A stretch of DNA of 38,945 nt from Lacunisphaera sp. (GTDB lineage Bacteria > Verrucomicrobiota > Verrucomicrobiia > Opitutales > Opitutaceae): assembly GCA_029945855.1 (NCBI GenBank), contig JAQSDJ010000065.1:1-38945 (forward strand), written 5' to 3'. Below the pieces are notes generated by a model, which made no database searches, was not told where the DNA came from, and saw only the letters and a program-made list of their open reading frames with translations. This document shows, piece by piece, positions 10,861 through 20,266 of the stretch. The translations under genes and the position numbers were made by a program. How positions within the stretch are numbered: the first letter of the stretch is position 1; each line of letters starts with the position of its first letter.

Positions 10861-12657
10861 TCAGAACGGCCAGACGGCGGGGATGACGTAGAGGGCGATG
10901 ACGAAGCAGATCACATTCAGCGGCAGGCCGAATTTCAGGAAGTCGGCGAAACGGTAGCCGCCCACGCCGTAGACGTAGGTGTTGGTCTGGTAGCCGATGG
11001 GCGTGGCGAAGGCGGCCGAGGCCGCGAGGCACACCGCGATGACGAACGGACGCGGGTCCACTCCGAGCTGCACTGCCAGGCTGAGGGCCAGTGGAGTCAT
11101 GAGCGCGGCCACGGCGTTGTTCGACAGGATCTCGGTCAGCACCGAGGCAAGCAGGTAGAAGGCGGCCAGCATGACGATGGCCTTGTGTTCCGGCGGGACG
11201 AACTGGTTGACCAGCCAAAGCAGGCGGTCGACGACATAGGCGGAGGTGCCGGTGTCCTCCATGGCCACGCCGAGGGCGAGCATCCCGTAGATGAGGAACA
11301 GGAGGTTCCACTCGATGGCGTCGTAGCCGTCGCGCGGCTTGAGGCAGCCGGTCAGGAACACCACCGCGCAGGCCAGGAGCGCGGCGATCTCGATGTTCAG
11401 CCAGCCGAGCGACGAGGCCAGGATCACGCCAAAGATGCTGCCGAGCACGATGCGCAGGTGATGGGGCGAACGCCCCGCCGGCAACGGCGGTCGATCCACC
11501 AGCAGCAGATCCTCGCTGGCCCGGAGACTTTCCACCGCCTGCTCCGTGCCCAGCAGCAGGAGGATGTCGCCGTTTTTCAGGCGGCGCTCGTCGCCGCCGC
11601 CGCGCAGTTCCCGGCCGTGCCGGTGCACGGCGAGCACCACCAGGTGAAAGCGCCGCCAGAGGCCCGCTTCCTTGAGGTTGTGCCCGATGAGGTCTGAGTT
11701 CGGCGCAATGACGCCCTCGACCAGCACGCCCTCGTGCGCGGTGATCTGGCCGAGGCCGAGCTTGAGCTCCGCCGTCAGGTCGAGACCGGTGATGGACCGC
11801 GCGTGGGTCACCCCCTGGGGCCGGCAGGCCAGCACCAGGCGGTCGCCCGCGGCAAGCGGCGGGGCGGGATGTTCCAGGGGGAGGGAACTCTCGTTCCGGA
11901 CAATCTCGAGGACGCGGATGCCGCGCGCCAGGGTCAGACCGGCGGCGGCAGCCGTCCGGCCGATGATGGGCGAGCCGGGTTGCACGAAGACCTCGGTGAT
12001 ATATTCGCGCCGGTCTTCCTCCGCCAGGGTGAGATGAGCCGGCTGGCGCTTGGGCAGCAGATGGCGTCCGAACAGCCCGATGTAGACCGCGCCGGCGGCC
12101 AGCATGGGCAGACCGACCCAGGCCAGCTCGAACATGCGCAGCGGCGGCAGGCCGCGCGATTGCAGGATGCCGGTCACGAGCAGGTTCGTGCTGGTGCCGA
12201 CGAGCGTGCAGCAACCACCCAGCACGGCGGCGTAGGAGAGCGGAATGAGAAACTTCGACGCCGGCAGCTTCATCTTCCGGGCCAGGCTGATGATCACCGG
12301 CACCAACACGACGACGACCGGGGTGTTGTTGATGAAGGCCGAAAGCCCGCCGACCCCGAGCACCACCAGGGAAATCACGGTGAAGTAACTGAATCCCGCC
12401 AGCCGCCCGAGCAGCGCGGCCAGCCGGTCGATGGCGCCGCTTTTGACCAGGGCGGCGCTGAGAATGAACATGGCGCCGATGGTGAGCGGTGCCGGATTGG
12501 CCAGCACGCCGAAGACCTTGCCCTGGGGCACGATCCCGCTCACGAGCAAAATCACGAACAGGACCAGAGCCGTGACATCGGGCGATATCTTCTCGTGGAG
12601 AAAGCTAAGCAGTGCGCCGATGATCAGCAGCAGCACGAAGACGATCTCCCAAGTCAT
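10861..12657 (-). CDS. SLC13-family permease with TrkA-C domains, probable sulfate transporter
   Basis: This 598-residue inner-membrane transporter has two hydrophobic halves (residues 1-205 and 395-598) with paired transport motifs (SAFINNTPVVVVLVP and LTEILSNNAVAALMTP). They flank a cytoplasmic loop (about 210-370) with two TrkA-C/RCK_C-like modules (GSPIIGRTAAAAGL... and NSDLIGHNLKEAGL...). This architecture is shared with sodium-coupled sulfate and other anion permeases. It is divergent from the Rrf2 regulator that heads the sulfate ABC operon, which makes sulfate or another sulfur anion the best guess. Substrate is inference. Its 3' end abuts a palindrome. Confidence 0.85.
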   Translation of the reverse strand: MTWEIVFVLLLIIGALLSFLHEKISPDVTALVLFVILLVSGIVPQGKVFGVLANPAPLTIGAMFILSAALVKSGAIDRLAALLGRLAGFSYFTVISLVVLGVGGLSAFINNTPVVVVLVPVIISLARKMKLPASKFLIPLSYAAVLGGCCTLVGTSTNLLVTGILQSRGLPPLRMFELAWVGLPMLAAGAVYIGLFGRHLLPKRQPAHLTLAEEDRREYITEVFVQPGSPIIGRTAAAAGLTLARGIRVLEIVRNESSLPLEHPAPPLAAGDRLVLACRPQGVTHARSITGLDLTAELKLGLGQITAHEGVLVEGVIAPNSDLIGHNLKEAGLWRRFHLVVLAVHRHGRELRGGGDERRLKNGDILLLLGTEQAVESLRASEDLLLVDRPPLPAGRSPHHLRIVLGSIFGVILASSLGWLNIEIAALLACAVVFLTGCLKPRDGYDAIEWNLLFLIYGMLALGVAMEDTGTSAYVVDRLLWLVNQFVPPEHKAIVMLAAFYLLASVLTEILSNNAVAALMTPLALSLAVQLGVDPRPFVIAVCLAASAAFATPIGYQTNTYVYGVGGYRFADFLKFGLPLNVICFVIALYVIPAVWPF

Positions 12658-12745
12658 GCCGGAGGTTAGGGTGAGAGCATAGAGGTCGCCGAGAAAAAAA
12701 TCGGTCGACGCCCAGAATTCACGGGAAGGTATTTATGACAACTCA

Positions 12746-12789
12746 TTGAAATAGAGCTTGCTCTAAATCATACCAAATCAATGTAGTAA
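12746..12789 (+). promoter_or_regulatory. Candidate promoter and operator of the Rrf2 gene
   Basis: TTGAAA (12746-12751) is followed at once by a perfect palindrome TAGAGC-TT-GCTCTA (12752-12765). Further on, AATGTAGTAA (12780-12789) resembles AATATAGTAA upstream of cysK. A palindrome between -35 and -10 suits autorepression. The -10 box is unclear. Confidence 0.4.
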
Positions 12790-12802
12790 ATGGAACTGGC
12801 CT

Positions 12803-13378
12803 ATGAAACTCTCCAAACGCGGCGAATACGCCCTCCGCTCCCTGATCAATCTCGGCATTGCGACCAAGGTGGGGCGGCCGCTCCTGCGCGTGACCGAGCT
12901 GGCCAAGGCTGAGGACCTGCCGATCAAGTTTCTCGAGCAGGTCATGCAGCAGCTGCGCGAGGCCGGCATCGTGGAAAGTGAGCGAGGCAAGCACGGCGGT
13001 TACCGCCTGGCGAAGCCCTCTGATCAGATCCACATCGGCGAGATCGTCCGCTTGATCGACGGGCCGCTGGCCCCCATCGGCTGCGTCAGCCAGACGGCCT
13101 ACGAGCCGTGCAACTGCCCGGACGAGGCGCACTGCGGCCTGCGGATGCTCATGCTCGATGTCCGCAACGCCATCGCCGCCATCCTCGACCGCTATACGCT
13201 GGCCGATGTCGTGGAAGTCACCACCCGCAAGATGGCGACCAGCGGCCGTCCCTTGCCCTTCAGCGCACCGAAGGCGGGGACTTCCGTCCCGAACAAGCCA
13301 CGTGCGAAAAACCGCGCCAGCGTGACGAGCCCCACCGAGGGCGTCATCCATCAGCTGTTGGGGGATTACGCCATATGA
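12803..13378 (+). CDS. Rrf2-family regulator of sulfur metabolism, DYAI C-terminus
   Basis: This 191-residue transcription factor has an Rrf2 winged helix (MKLSKRGEYALRSLINL, then the recognition helix and HGGYRLAKP wing near residues 64-72). Cysteines at 94, 103, 105 and 111 lie where IscR and relatives bind an Fe-S cluster. After residue 145 there is a flexible extension of about 45 residues rich in Pro, Lys and Ser, ending GDYAI-COOH; Bacillus CymR, the cysteine regulator of this family, is shorter. The gene is divergent from the SLC13 permease and lies upstream of the sulfate importer and cysK, so a CymR/CysR-like role in cysteine metabolism is likely. Its tail matches the last four residues of CysA in the same cluster. 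No Shine-Dalgarno sequence precedes the ATG. Confidence 0.9.
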   Translation: MKLSKRGEYALRSLINLGIATKVGRPLLRVTELAKAEDLPIKFLEQVMQQLREAGIVESERGKHGGYRLAKPSDQIHIGEIVRLIDGPLAPIGCVSQTAYEPCNCPDEAHCGLRMLMLDVRNAIAAILDRYTLADVVEVTTRKMATSGRPLPFSAPKAGTSVPNKPRAKNRASVTSPTEGVIHQLLGDYAI

Positions 13379-13461
13379 GCAGCCAGCCATAGCCGTTCAA
13401 ACCCGACGGCGCCCGCGACGATGAGCTGGCCCTCATCACCCGCGCCCAGCTCAGCTTCTAA
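13375..13461 (+). other. Possible small ORF with in-frame amber codon
   Basis: The ATG at 13375 overlaps the Rrf2 stop (ATGA). The frame reads MSSQP, then TAG at 13390-13392, then 22 coding-looking codons from PFKPDGARDDE to TRAQLSF and TAA at 13459-13461. If TAG were CAG this would be a 28-residue translationally coupled peptide. It may be a decayed or misread small gene, or chance. Confidence 0.3.
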
Positions 13462-13482
13462 AAACCTTCCTGCCTGATTGTC

Positions 13483-14481
13483 ATGAAAATCAAAAATCTT
13501 CTCTCCGTCCTATTCGCCGTCGTCATCGCCTCGGCGGCCGCCGCCAAGACCGTCGAACTCCTCAACGTCTCCTACGACCCGACGCGCGAACTCTACACCG
13601 AGTTCAATCAAGCCTTCGCCGCTCACTGGAAGGCGAAGACCGGCGATGATGTGAACATCAAACAGTCGCACGGCGGCTCGGGCAAGCAGGCCCGCGCCGT
13701 GATCGATGGCCTGCAGGCTGACGTGGTTACGCTCGCCCTTGCCGGCGACGTGGACGCGCTGCACACAGTGGGCCGGCTCATTCCCGCGGACTGGCAGAGG
13801 CGCCTGCCGCACGACTCGGCGCCCTACACCTCGACGATCGTATTTCTTGTCCGGGCGGGCAATCCGAAGGGCATCAAGGACTGGGACGATCTCACCAAGC
13901 CGGGCGTCGCGGTCATCACGCCCAACCCGAAGACCTCGGGCGGCGCCCAGTGGAATTATCTGGCCGCCTGGGAATACGCACGCCGCAAGCTCGGCGGCGA
14001 CGAGCAGGCGAAGACCTTCGTGCGCGCGCTCTACAAGAATGTGCCCGTGCTTGACTCCGGCGCCCGCGGCTCCACGACCACCTTCGTGCAGCGCGGCATC
14101 GGCGACGTGTTCATCTCGTGGGAAAACGAGGCCTTCCTCGCCCTCAAGGAGTTCGGCGCCGACAAATTCCAGATCGTGGTGCCCTCGCTGAGCATCCTCG
14201 CGCAGCCGACGGTCACGGTCGTGGACAAGGTCGTGAAGAAGAAGGGCACCGCGGAAATTGCCGAAGCCTACCTCGGGTATCTCTACACGGAGGAAGGCCA
14301 GGACATCGCTGGGCGCAACTTCTACCGGCCCGCCGCCAGCGAGGCGGCCAAGGCCAAATACGCGGGCAGCTTCCCGCAGGTCGAGCTCTTCACCATCGAC
14401 GCAGCCTTCGGCGGCTGGACGAAGGCCAAGCAGGCCCATTTCGCCGACGGCGGCACCTTCGACCAGATTTATCAAAACTGA
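13483..14481 (+). CDS. sbp: Periplasmic sulfate-binding protein
   Basis: This is the solute-binding component of the sulfate/thiosulfate ABC importer. The 332-residue precursor has a signal peptide ([21 protein letters not shown], cleavage after about residue 21) and the family pattern [52 protein letters not shown] and [18 protein letters not shown]. These segments form the buried sulfate pocket. It leads the importer genes, 104 bp after the Rrf2 gene, and is probably co-transcribed with it. Sbp and the thiosulfate protein CysP are close paralogues; sequence alone does not decide the preferred anion. Confidence 0.95.
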   Translation: MKIKNLLSVLFAVVIASAAAAKTVELLNVSYDPTRELYTEFNQAFAAHWKAKTGDDVNIKQSHGGSGKQARAVIDGLQADVVTLALAGDVDALHTVGRLIPADWQRRLPHDSAPYTSTIVFLVRAGNPKGIKDWDDLTKPGVAVITPNPKTSGGAQWNYLAAWEYARRKLGGDEQAKTFVRALYKNVPVLDSGARGSTTTFVQRGIGDVFISWENEAFLALKEFGADKFQIVVPSLSILAQPTVTVVDKVVKKKGTAEIAEAYLGYLYTEEGQDIAGRNFYRPAASEAAKAKYAGSFPQVELFTIDAAFGGWTKAKQAHFADGGTFDQIYQN

Positions 14482-14553
14482 GCCATAAGCCTGGCGCGCG
14501 GTTGTCTTTTCACCCGGCGCGTCGAAACTGACTATTCCTCCGCCCACCTTCAG

Positions 14554-15468
14554 ATGTCACTTTTCGGCAAACGACGCAATGTCCTCCCGGGCTTCGGTCT
14601 GTCGCTGGGCTTTACGCTGGCCTATCTCGGCCTGATCGTGCTCATCCCGCTGTCGGCGGCGTTCATCAAGGCCTCGGGATTGAGTGCGGCGGATTTCTGG
14701 GCGGCCGTGACGTCACCACGGGTGGTGGCGTCCTACAAGCTGAGTTTCGGCGTGTCGCTGTTGGCCGCCCTGGTCAACGCCGTGTTCGGCGGCATCCTTG
14801 CGTGGGTGTTGGTGCGATATACTTTTCCCGGCCGCCGGATGGTGGACGCGCTCGTCGACCTGCCGTTCGCGCTGCCGACGGCGGTCGCGGGCATCGCCTT
14901 GGCGACCATCTATGCCGCGCCTACCGCGGTGGCTCCTGGTGGGTGGGTGGGCAGCTGGCTTAACCCGATTTGGGTCGACGGTATTACCCAACTTGCCGAA
15001 CTTGTGCCTTGGATCGACTGGCAGGGATGGCTGGGCGGCAAGCTGGCCTTCGACCGGCCGGGTGTTTTCCTGGCCCTGACCTTCGTCGGCCTGCCCTTTG
15101 TCGTCCGCACCTTGCAGCCGGTGCTGCAGGAATTGGAGCCGGAACTGGAGGAGGCCGCAGCGACGCTCGGAGCCAACCGCTGGCAGACGATGACCCGCGT
15201 CATCTTCCCCGAGCTGTTGCCCGCCCTGATCACGGGCTTCGCCCTGGCCTTCGCCCGGGCGCTGGGCGAATACGGCTCGGTGGTATTCATCGCCGGCAAC
15301 ATGCCCATGCACAGCGAAATCACGCCGTTGCTCATCATCACGAAGCTCGAGCAATACGACTACCGCGGCGCCACGGCCATCGCGGTGGTCATGCTGGTCG
15401 CCTCCTTCGTCCTGCTGCTGCTCATCAACCTGCTCCAGAAGTGGAGCCGCCGGTATTACCGCGTCTGA
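14554..15468 (+). CDS. cysT: Sulfate ABC transporter permease CysT
   Basis: This 304-residue inner-membrane permease is one of two that form the sulfate channel. It has six predicted membrane segments, and the EAA loop that docks on the ATPase is [35 protein letters not shown] and [15 protein letters not shown] are family signatures. It lies 72 bp after sbp and one base before cysW. The spacer to sbp holds a short GC-rich imperfect hairpin that could lower expression of the permeases relative to the binding protein. Confidence 0.95.
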   Translation: MSLFGKRRNVLPGFGLSLGFTLAYLGLIVLIPLSAAFIKASGLSAADFWAAVTSPRVVASYKLSFGVSLLAALVNAVFGGILAWVLVRYTFPGRRMVDALVDLPFALPTAVAGIALATIYAAPTAVAPGGWVGSWLNPIWVDGITQLAELVPWIDWQGWLGGKLAFDRPGVFLALTFVGLPFVVRTLQPVLQELEPELEEAAATLGANRWQTMTRVIFPELLPALITGFALAFARALGEYGSVVFIAGNMPMHSEITPLLIITKLEQYDYRGATAIAVVMLVASFVLLLLINLLQKWSRRYYRV

Positions 15469-15469
15469 C

Positions 15470-16396
15470 ATGGCCGCCCTCGCCACCACCTCCTCGACGA
15501 TCGCCGCCAAGCCCGCGCCCCGCGGTTCCGGCCCGCGCGTCATCCGCAATCCGCTGTGGGTGCGCGTGCTGTTCATGGGCGTGGCCTTTGTCTTTGTCGC
15601 CGGTTTTCTCGTGTTGCCGCTGGCCGCCGTGTTTACCGAGGCGTTGCGGAAGGGTTTCGGCGCCTATTTCGGGGCGTTCACCGATCCCGACATGCTCAGT
15701 GCGCTGCGGCTCACGCTGTTGACGGCGGCCATCGCTGTGCCGGCCAACCTGATCTTCGGCGTGGCGGCGGCCTGGTGCATCGCCAAGTTCGATTTCCGCG
15801 GGAAAAGCATCCTCATCACGCTGATTGACCTGCCCTTCGCCGTGTCACCCGTCATCTCGGGCCTGATCTACGTCCTGGTTTTCGGCGCGCAGGGTTGGTA
15901 TGGGCAGTATCTCAACGCCGAGGCGCCGGCCCTGCCGTGGCTGCAACAGTGGCTCATCGCGCGGGATTTCCAGATCATCTTCGCCGTGCCCGGCATCGTG
16001 CTGGCGACAGTCTTCGTGACCTTCCCGTTTGTGGCGCGGGAGCTGATCCCGCTGATGCAGCAGCAGGGCAACGACGAGGAATACGCCGCCCTCACGCTCG
16101 GCGCCAACGGCTGGCAGACCTTCTGGTATGTCACGCTGCCCAATATCAAGTGGGGCCTCTTCTACGGTGTCATCCTCTGCAACGCGCGCGCGATGGGTGA
16201 GTTCGGCGCCGTCTCCGTCGTCTCGGGCCACATCCGCGGCGAGACCAACACCATGCCGCTGCACGTCGAGATCCTCTACAACGAATACAACTTCGTCGCG
16301 GCCTTCGCCGTCTCCTCCCTGCTGGCGCTGCTCGCCCTGCTGACCCTGCTGCTGAAGAGCCTGGTCGAGTGGCGCGCGCAAAAGAGCGGAGCCTGA
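15470..16396 (+). CDS. cysW: Sulfate ABC transporter permease CysW
   Basis: The second channel subunit, 308 residues. After a Ser/Ala/Pro-rich cytoplasmic lead of about 28 residues come six membrane segments. [13 protein letters not shown], the EAA loop [22 protein letters not shown] and [16 protein letters not shown] identify CysW. It begins one base after the cysT stop, so the two are translated together, and it is followed after seven bases by cysA. Confidence 0.95.
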   Translation: MAALATTSSTIAAKPAPRGSGPRVIRNPLWVRVLFMGVAFVFVAGFLVLPLAAVFTEALRKGFGAYFGAFTDPDMLSALRLTLLTAAIAVPANLIFGVAAAWCIAKFDFRGKSILITLIDLPFAVSPVISGLIYVLVFGAQGWYGQYLNAEAPALPWLQQWLIARDFQIIFAVPGIVLATVFVTFPFVARELIPLMQQQGNDEEYAALTLGANGWQTFWYVTLPNIKWGLFYGVILCNARAMGEFGAVSVVSGHIRGETNTMPLHVEILYNEYNFVAAFAVSSLLALLALLTLLLKSLVEWRAQKSGA

Positions 16397-16403
16397 TTTT
16401 TCC

Positions 16404-17456
16404 ATGAGCGTCCAAGTCCACCACATCCGCAAGACCTTCGGGCAATACACCGCGCTCGCCGATGTGAGCCTGTCCGTCAAGAGCGGCCAGCTCACCGCCT
16501 TGCTCGGGCCCTCCGGTTCGGGCAAGACGACCTTGCTCCGCATCATCGCCGGCCTGGAATACGCCGACGAGGGCAGCGGCCGCATCCAGTTCCACGGCGA
16601 GGACGTGACCGACGTCGAGGCGGGTCAGCGCAAGGTCGGGTTTGTCTTCCAGCACTACGCCCTTTTCCGGCACATGACCGTGTTCGAGAACATCGCCTTT
16701 GGTCTGAAGGTGCGGCGGAAGAACCGTCCGCCGCAGGCCGAGATCGCCGACCGGGTGCACAAGCTGCTCAAGCTCGTCCAACTCGACAACCTCGCCGATC
16801 GCTTTCCCCACCAACTCTCCGGCGGCCAGCGCCAGCGCATCGCCCTGGCCCGCGCCCTCGCGGTCGAGCCCAAGGTGCTGCTGCTCGACGAGCCGTTCGG
16901 CGCGCTCGACGCGAAGGTCCGCAAGGAGCTCCGCCGCTGGCTGCGGAAATTCCACGAGGAGATCCACCTGACCACGCTGTTCGTCACCCACGACCAGGAG
17001 GAAGCACTCGAGATCGCCGACGAGGTCGTGATCATGAACCAGGCGAAGATCGAGCAGGTCGGCACCCCGCAGGAAGTCTATGACCGGCCGGCCACGCCCT
17101 TCGTCTATCAGTTCCTCGGCAACGTTAACGTGCTCAAGGCCGCGGCCTTGGCGGCCGGCACCGCTCCGCCGTTTCCGACCGGCGGCTTGCAGAGCAACGG
17201 TCACATCTATGTCCGGCCGCACGACATCGAGGTCGTCCCGCACGAGACCGGGGCGCCGGGCATCCCCGCCGTGCTGCGCTACATCCATGCCGCCGGACCC
17301 GCGGCCCGCCTGACCCTGGAGCAGGTCGAGTCCCGCGAGACCGTCGAGGCTGAGATTTCCCGCGTCGAGCTGGAGCGCTTGGGGCTCAAGCTCAACAACT
17401 TGGTGCTGCTTCGCCTTCGCCAGTCCCGCTCCTTTGCGGAAGATTACGCCATTTAA
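16404..17456 (+). CDS. cysA: Sulfate ABC transporter ATPase CysA, DYAI C-terminus
   Basis: This 350-residue ATPase drives sulfate import. Walker A is GPSGSGKT (35-42), the signature LSGGQ is at 138-142, Walker B VLLLDEP at 158-164, and the switch histidine is H196. A C-terminal TOBE-like regulatory domain follows from about residue 240. The final residues are [13 protein letters not shown]. The same last four residues end the Rrf2 regulator of this cluster, encoded by an identical 11-nt stretch (GATTACGCCAT) in each gene. cysK lies 82 bp downstream. Confidence 0.96.
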   Translation: MSVQVHHIRKTFGQYTALADVSLSVKSGQLTALLGPSGSGKTTLLRIIAGLEYADEGSGRIQFHGEDVTDVEAGQRKVGFVFQHYALFRHMTVFENIAFGLKVRRKNRPPQAEIADRVHKLLKLVQLDNLADRFPHQLSGGQRQRIALARALAVEPKVLLLDEPFGALDAKVRKELRRWLRKFHEEIHLTTLFVTHDQEEALEIADEVVIMNQAKIEQVGTPQEVYDRPATPFVYQFLGNVNVLKAAALAAGTAPPFPTGGLQSNGHIYVRPHDIEVVPHETGAPGIPAVLRYIHAAGPAARLTLEQVESRETVEAEISRVELERLGLKLNNLVLLRLRQSRSFAEDYAI

Positions 17457-17470
17457 GACAATTCCTGATA

Positions 17471-17500
17471 TTGCAATTAGGACTAATATAGTAATGTAAT
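17471..17500 (+). promoter_or_regulatory. Candidate cysK promoter with ACTA-N3-TAGT operator
   Basis: TTGCAA (17471-17476) and TGTAAT (17495-17500) are 18 bases apart. Between them lies the inverted repeat ACTA-ATA-TAGT (17482-17492), a plausible Rrf2 site; AATATAGTAA differs by one base from a word before the Rrf2 gene. Confidence 0.4.
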
Positions 17501-17538
17501 CAAGAAACGTTTTTCAACCGATCAACCCCCGGAATACC

Positions 17539-18522
<984 letters not shown>

Positions 18523-18552
18523 GATTGATCTCGCCGTAGGGGCGTCCCTTCC

Positions 18553-18599
18553 GCCGTCGCGCTGACAGGCGTGGACGCCCGCGGGCGCCGGCTTTTTTT
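18553..18599 (+). terminator. Terminator after cysK
   Basis: GCCG-tc-GCGC (18553-18562) pairs with GCGCCGGC (18585-18592) around an inner GGCGT-GG-ACGCC hairpin, followed by seven T residues at 18593-18599. Confidence 0.6.
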
Positions 18600-18612
18600 G
18601 TTCGGCACTTGC

Positions 18613-18635
18613 CCGGCCTTCCGGACGAAGGCCGG
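18613..18635. repeat. Perfect hairpin
   Basis: CCGGCCTTC and GAAGGCCGG form a 9-bp perfect stem with loop CGGAC. It is the first of four palindromes in the 515-bp gene-free gap between cysK and rsmH (18523-19037). Confidence 0.75.
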
Positions 18636-18643
18636 AGGATAGG

Positions 18644-18724
18644 AATGTGGGAGGGGCTTTATGCCCCGACCCGATCTACGCGGCGGTGCCGCAAAGTCGG
18701 GGGCGTAAAGCCCTCTCCCACATT
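18644..18724. repeat. Palindromic intergenic element, family A copy 2
   Basis: The left arm (18644-18670) contains GGGAGGGGCTTTATGCCCC, identical to the copy at 9818. The right arm (18696-18724) is its near-perfect inverse. Loop sequences of the two copies differ. Confidence 0.88.
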
Positions 18725-18790
18725 CTGAGCCAAACTCATGCAGTAGGGTGGATATTCCGCTCTAGTCATGCGGAACTGAATGAGGTCAAG

Positions 18791-18846
18791 GTGGGCCAGC
18801 CCGCTCGCGGGCGCTCTGCAGAGCGCGAGCCAGCTCGCTGGCCCAC
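18791..18846. repeat. Palindromic intergenic element
   Basis: GTGGGCCAGC (18791-18800) and GCTGGCCCAC (18837-18846) enclose a perfect 16-bp palindrome GCGCTCTGCAGAGCGC (18811-18826). Confidence 0.85.
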
Positions 18847-18912
18847 GCAAACGGCATGATCTCGGCTGAGAGCCAAAGCTGTTTCCTGGGAATATAACCG
18901 CCCTGCGCAAGG

Positions 18913-18981
18913 CTACGGACGGCAGGCTGGATGGGTTGTTGGGCGTGCGCCTGGAAAACCGGCCCGGCCTGCCGGCCGTAG
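18913..18981. repeat. Palindromic intergenic element
   Basis: CTACGGACGGCAGGC (18913-18927) and GCCTGCCGGCCGTAG (18967-18981) are inverted copies with one mismatch. No gene is seen in the rest of this gap up to 19037. Confidence 0.8.
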
Positions 18982-19037
18982 GCTTGGCGAAGGATGGAGG
19001 ACCGGTTCCACCCACTTCAACTTCGCCATGATCCCGT

Positions 19038-20123
19038 TCAGGCGCGCACGGCCCAGCGGAGCTTGGCGGAGGAACTGCGGGGATTGGCGCGGAGTTCCTC
19101 GCGGCCGGCGCGGATGACGTCATCGCAGGCGGCGGCATAGACTCCGTCGCGCAGACCATCCTTGAAGGCGTGCTTCACCCGGCGGTCCTCACCGGAATGG
19201 AAGGTCAAAATCGCCACGCGTCCGCCCGGCTTGAGGCAGGCGGGCAGGTGGCGCAGGAACTGGTCGAGCACGCTGAATTCGTCGTTCACCGCGATCCGCA
19301 GCGCCTGAAACACCCGGCGCACCGGCGTGTCGTCGGTCTCCACGTCCGGGCCCGGTTTGGGCAGGCGGAGAATCTCGCGGACGGCCTCGGCGAGCTGGCG
19401 GGTGCGGGTGAAGGGCTGCCTTTGCCGCCGCATGGCGAGTTCGTGGGCGAGCAGCTCGGCGCGCGGCTCATCGGCGTTCCCGGCGAGCGCGGCGGCCAGA
19501 TCGGCCTCCTTGACCCGCGCCAGCCACTCGGCGGCGGAGGGTGGGCGGGTGGGATTCAGGCGCAGGTCCAACGGGCCGTCGGTCTTGAAGGTGAAGCCGC
19601 GGGCGGGGTCATCCAGTTGCATCGAGGAAACGCCGAGGTCGGCGAGGATGGCGTCGGCCCCCGCGAACCCGAGTTCCGCCAGCACCGTGGACAGGCCGGC
19701 GAAATTGCTGCGCACCGGAGTAAAAACGTCTTCGCCCCAGCCGGCGGCACGCAGGCGGGCGATCGTCTTGGGGTGTTCGAGCGGATCGACATCAAGGCCG
19801 ATGAGACGTCCGCGTAGAGGCGCCGCGGGCGGCGCCACGCGGCTGAGCAACTCGCGGGCGTGGCCGCCGTAGCCCAAGGTGCAGTCCACGGCGACCTCGC
19901 CCGGGTGCAACGCGAGGGCCTCGAGGATCTCGGCCACCATGATCGGACGGTGGCTGCCGGCGGGGGTTTTGCCCGCTGCCAAAACCTTGGCGACATCGCC
20001 GGCGTAGCGTGCCGGGTCGAGCTCCTTGTATTTTTCGTCAAAGCGCCGCGGGTTTTTTCCCGCATAACGCGGGCGGCGCTTGTGGGGAGAGGGATTGGGC
20101 GAAGCAGAATCGAGCTCAGTCAT
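19038..20123 (-). CDS. rsmH: 16S rRNA m4C1402 methyltransferase RsmH
   Basis: RsmH methylates N4 of cytosine 1402 in 16S rRNA using SAM. The core starts at HRPIMVAEILEAL (about residue 58), with the SAM motif DCTLGYGGHA and the later signatures DLGVSSMQLDDPARGF and ILTFHSGEDRRVKHAF. At 361 residues it is longer than the usual 310 because of a basic N-terminal extension of about 55 residues (KRRPRYAGKNPRRFDEKY). It is usually in the division and wall cluster with ftsL and ftsI; here it is apart from them, between cysK and ctaG. Confidence 0.94.
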   Translation of the reverse strand: MTELDSASPNPSPHKRRPRYAGKNPRRFDEKYKELDPARYAGDVAKVLAAGKTPAGSHRPIMVAEILEALALHPGEVAVDCTLGYGGHARELLSRVAPPAAPLRGRLIGLDVDPLEHPKTIARLRAAGWGEDVFTPVRSNFAGLSTVLAELGFAGADAILADLGVSSMQLDDPARGFTFKTDGPLDLRLNPTRPPSAAEWLARVKEADLAAALAGNADEPRAELLAHELAMRRQRQPFTRTRQLAEAVREILRLPKPGPDVETDDTPVRRVFQALRIAVNDEFSVLDQFLRHLPACLKPGGRVAILTFHSGEDRRVKHAFKDGLRDGVYAAACDDVIRAGREELRANPRSSSAKLRWAVRA

Positions 20124-20131
20124 CAGATTTT

Positions 20132-20266
20132 TTGACCACGGATGGATCCCGGATTACCACGGATGGAGAAACCGAGACCACGAGAGGAAAGGCAGTGACG
20201 CTTGCGTTCAACGTGTTTCTCGCGGTCCCAGGCTTATCCGTGATCATCCGTGCAATCCGTGGTCAA
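20132..20266. repeat. CCACGGAT palindromic element overlapping the ctaG 3' end
   Basis: The left arm begins TTGACCACGGATGGATCC and the right arm ends CAATCCGTGGTCAA; inverted copies of CACGGAT-type words repeat in both arms. The right arm includes the ctaG stop codon (20263-20265). A related element lies at 38225-38317. Confidence 0.82.

Noticed and set aside
12658-12802. Riboswitch or T-box before the sulfur genes
   Set aside because: The gap is too short and no SAM or T-box consensus could be traced; a palindromic operator explains the pattern better.
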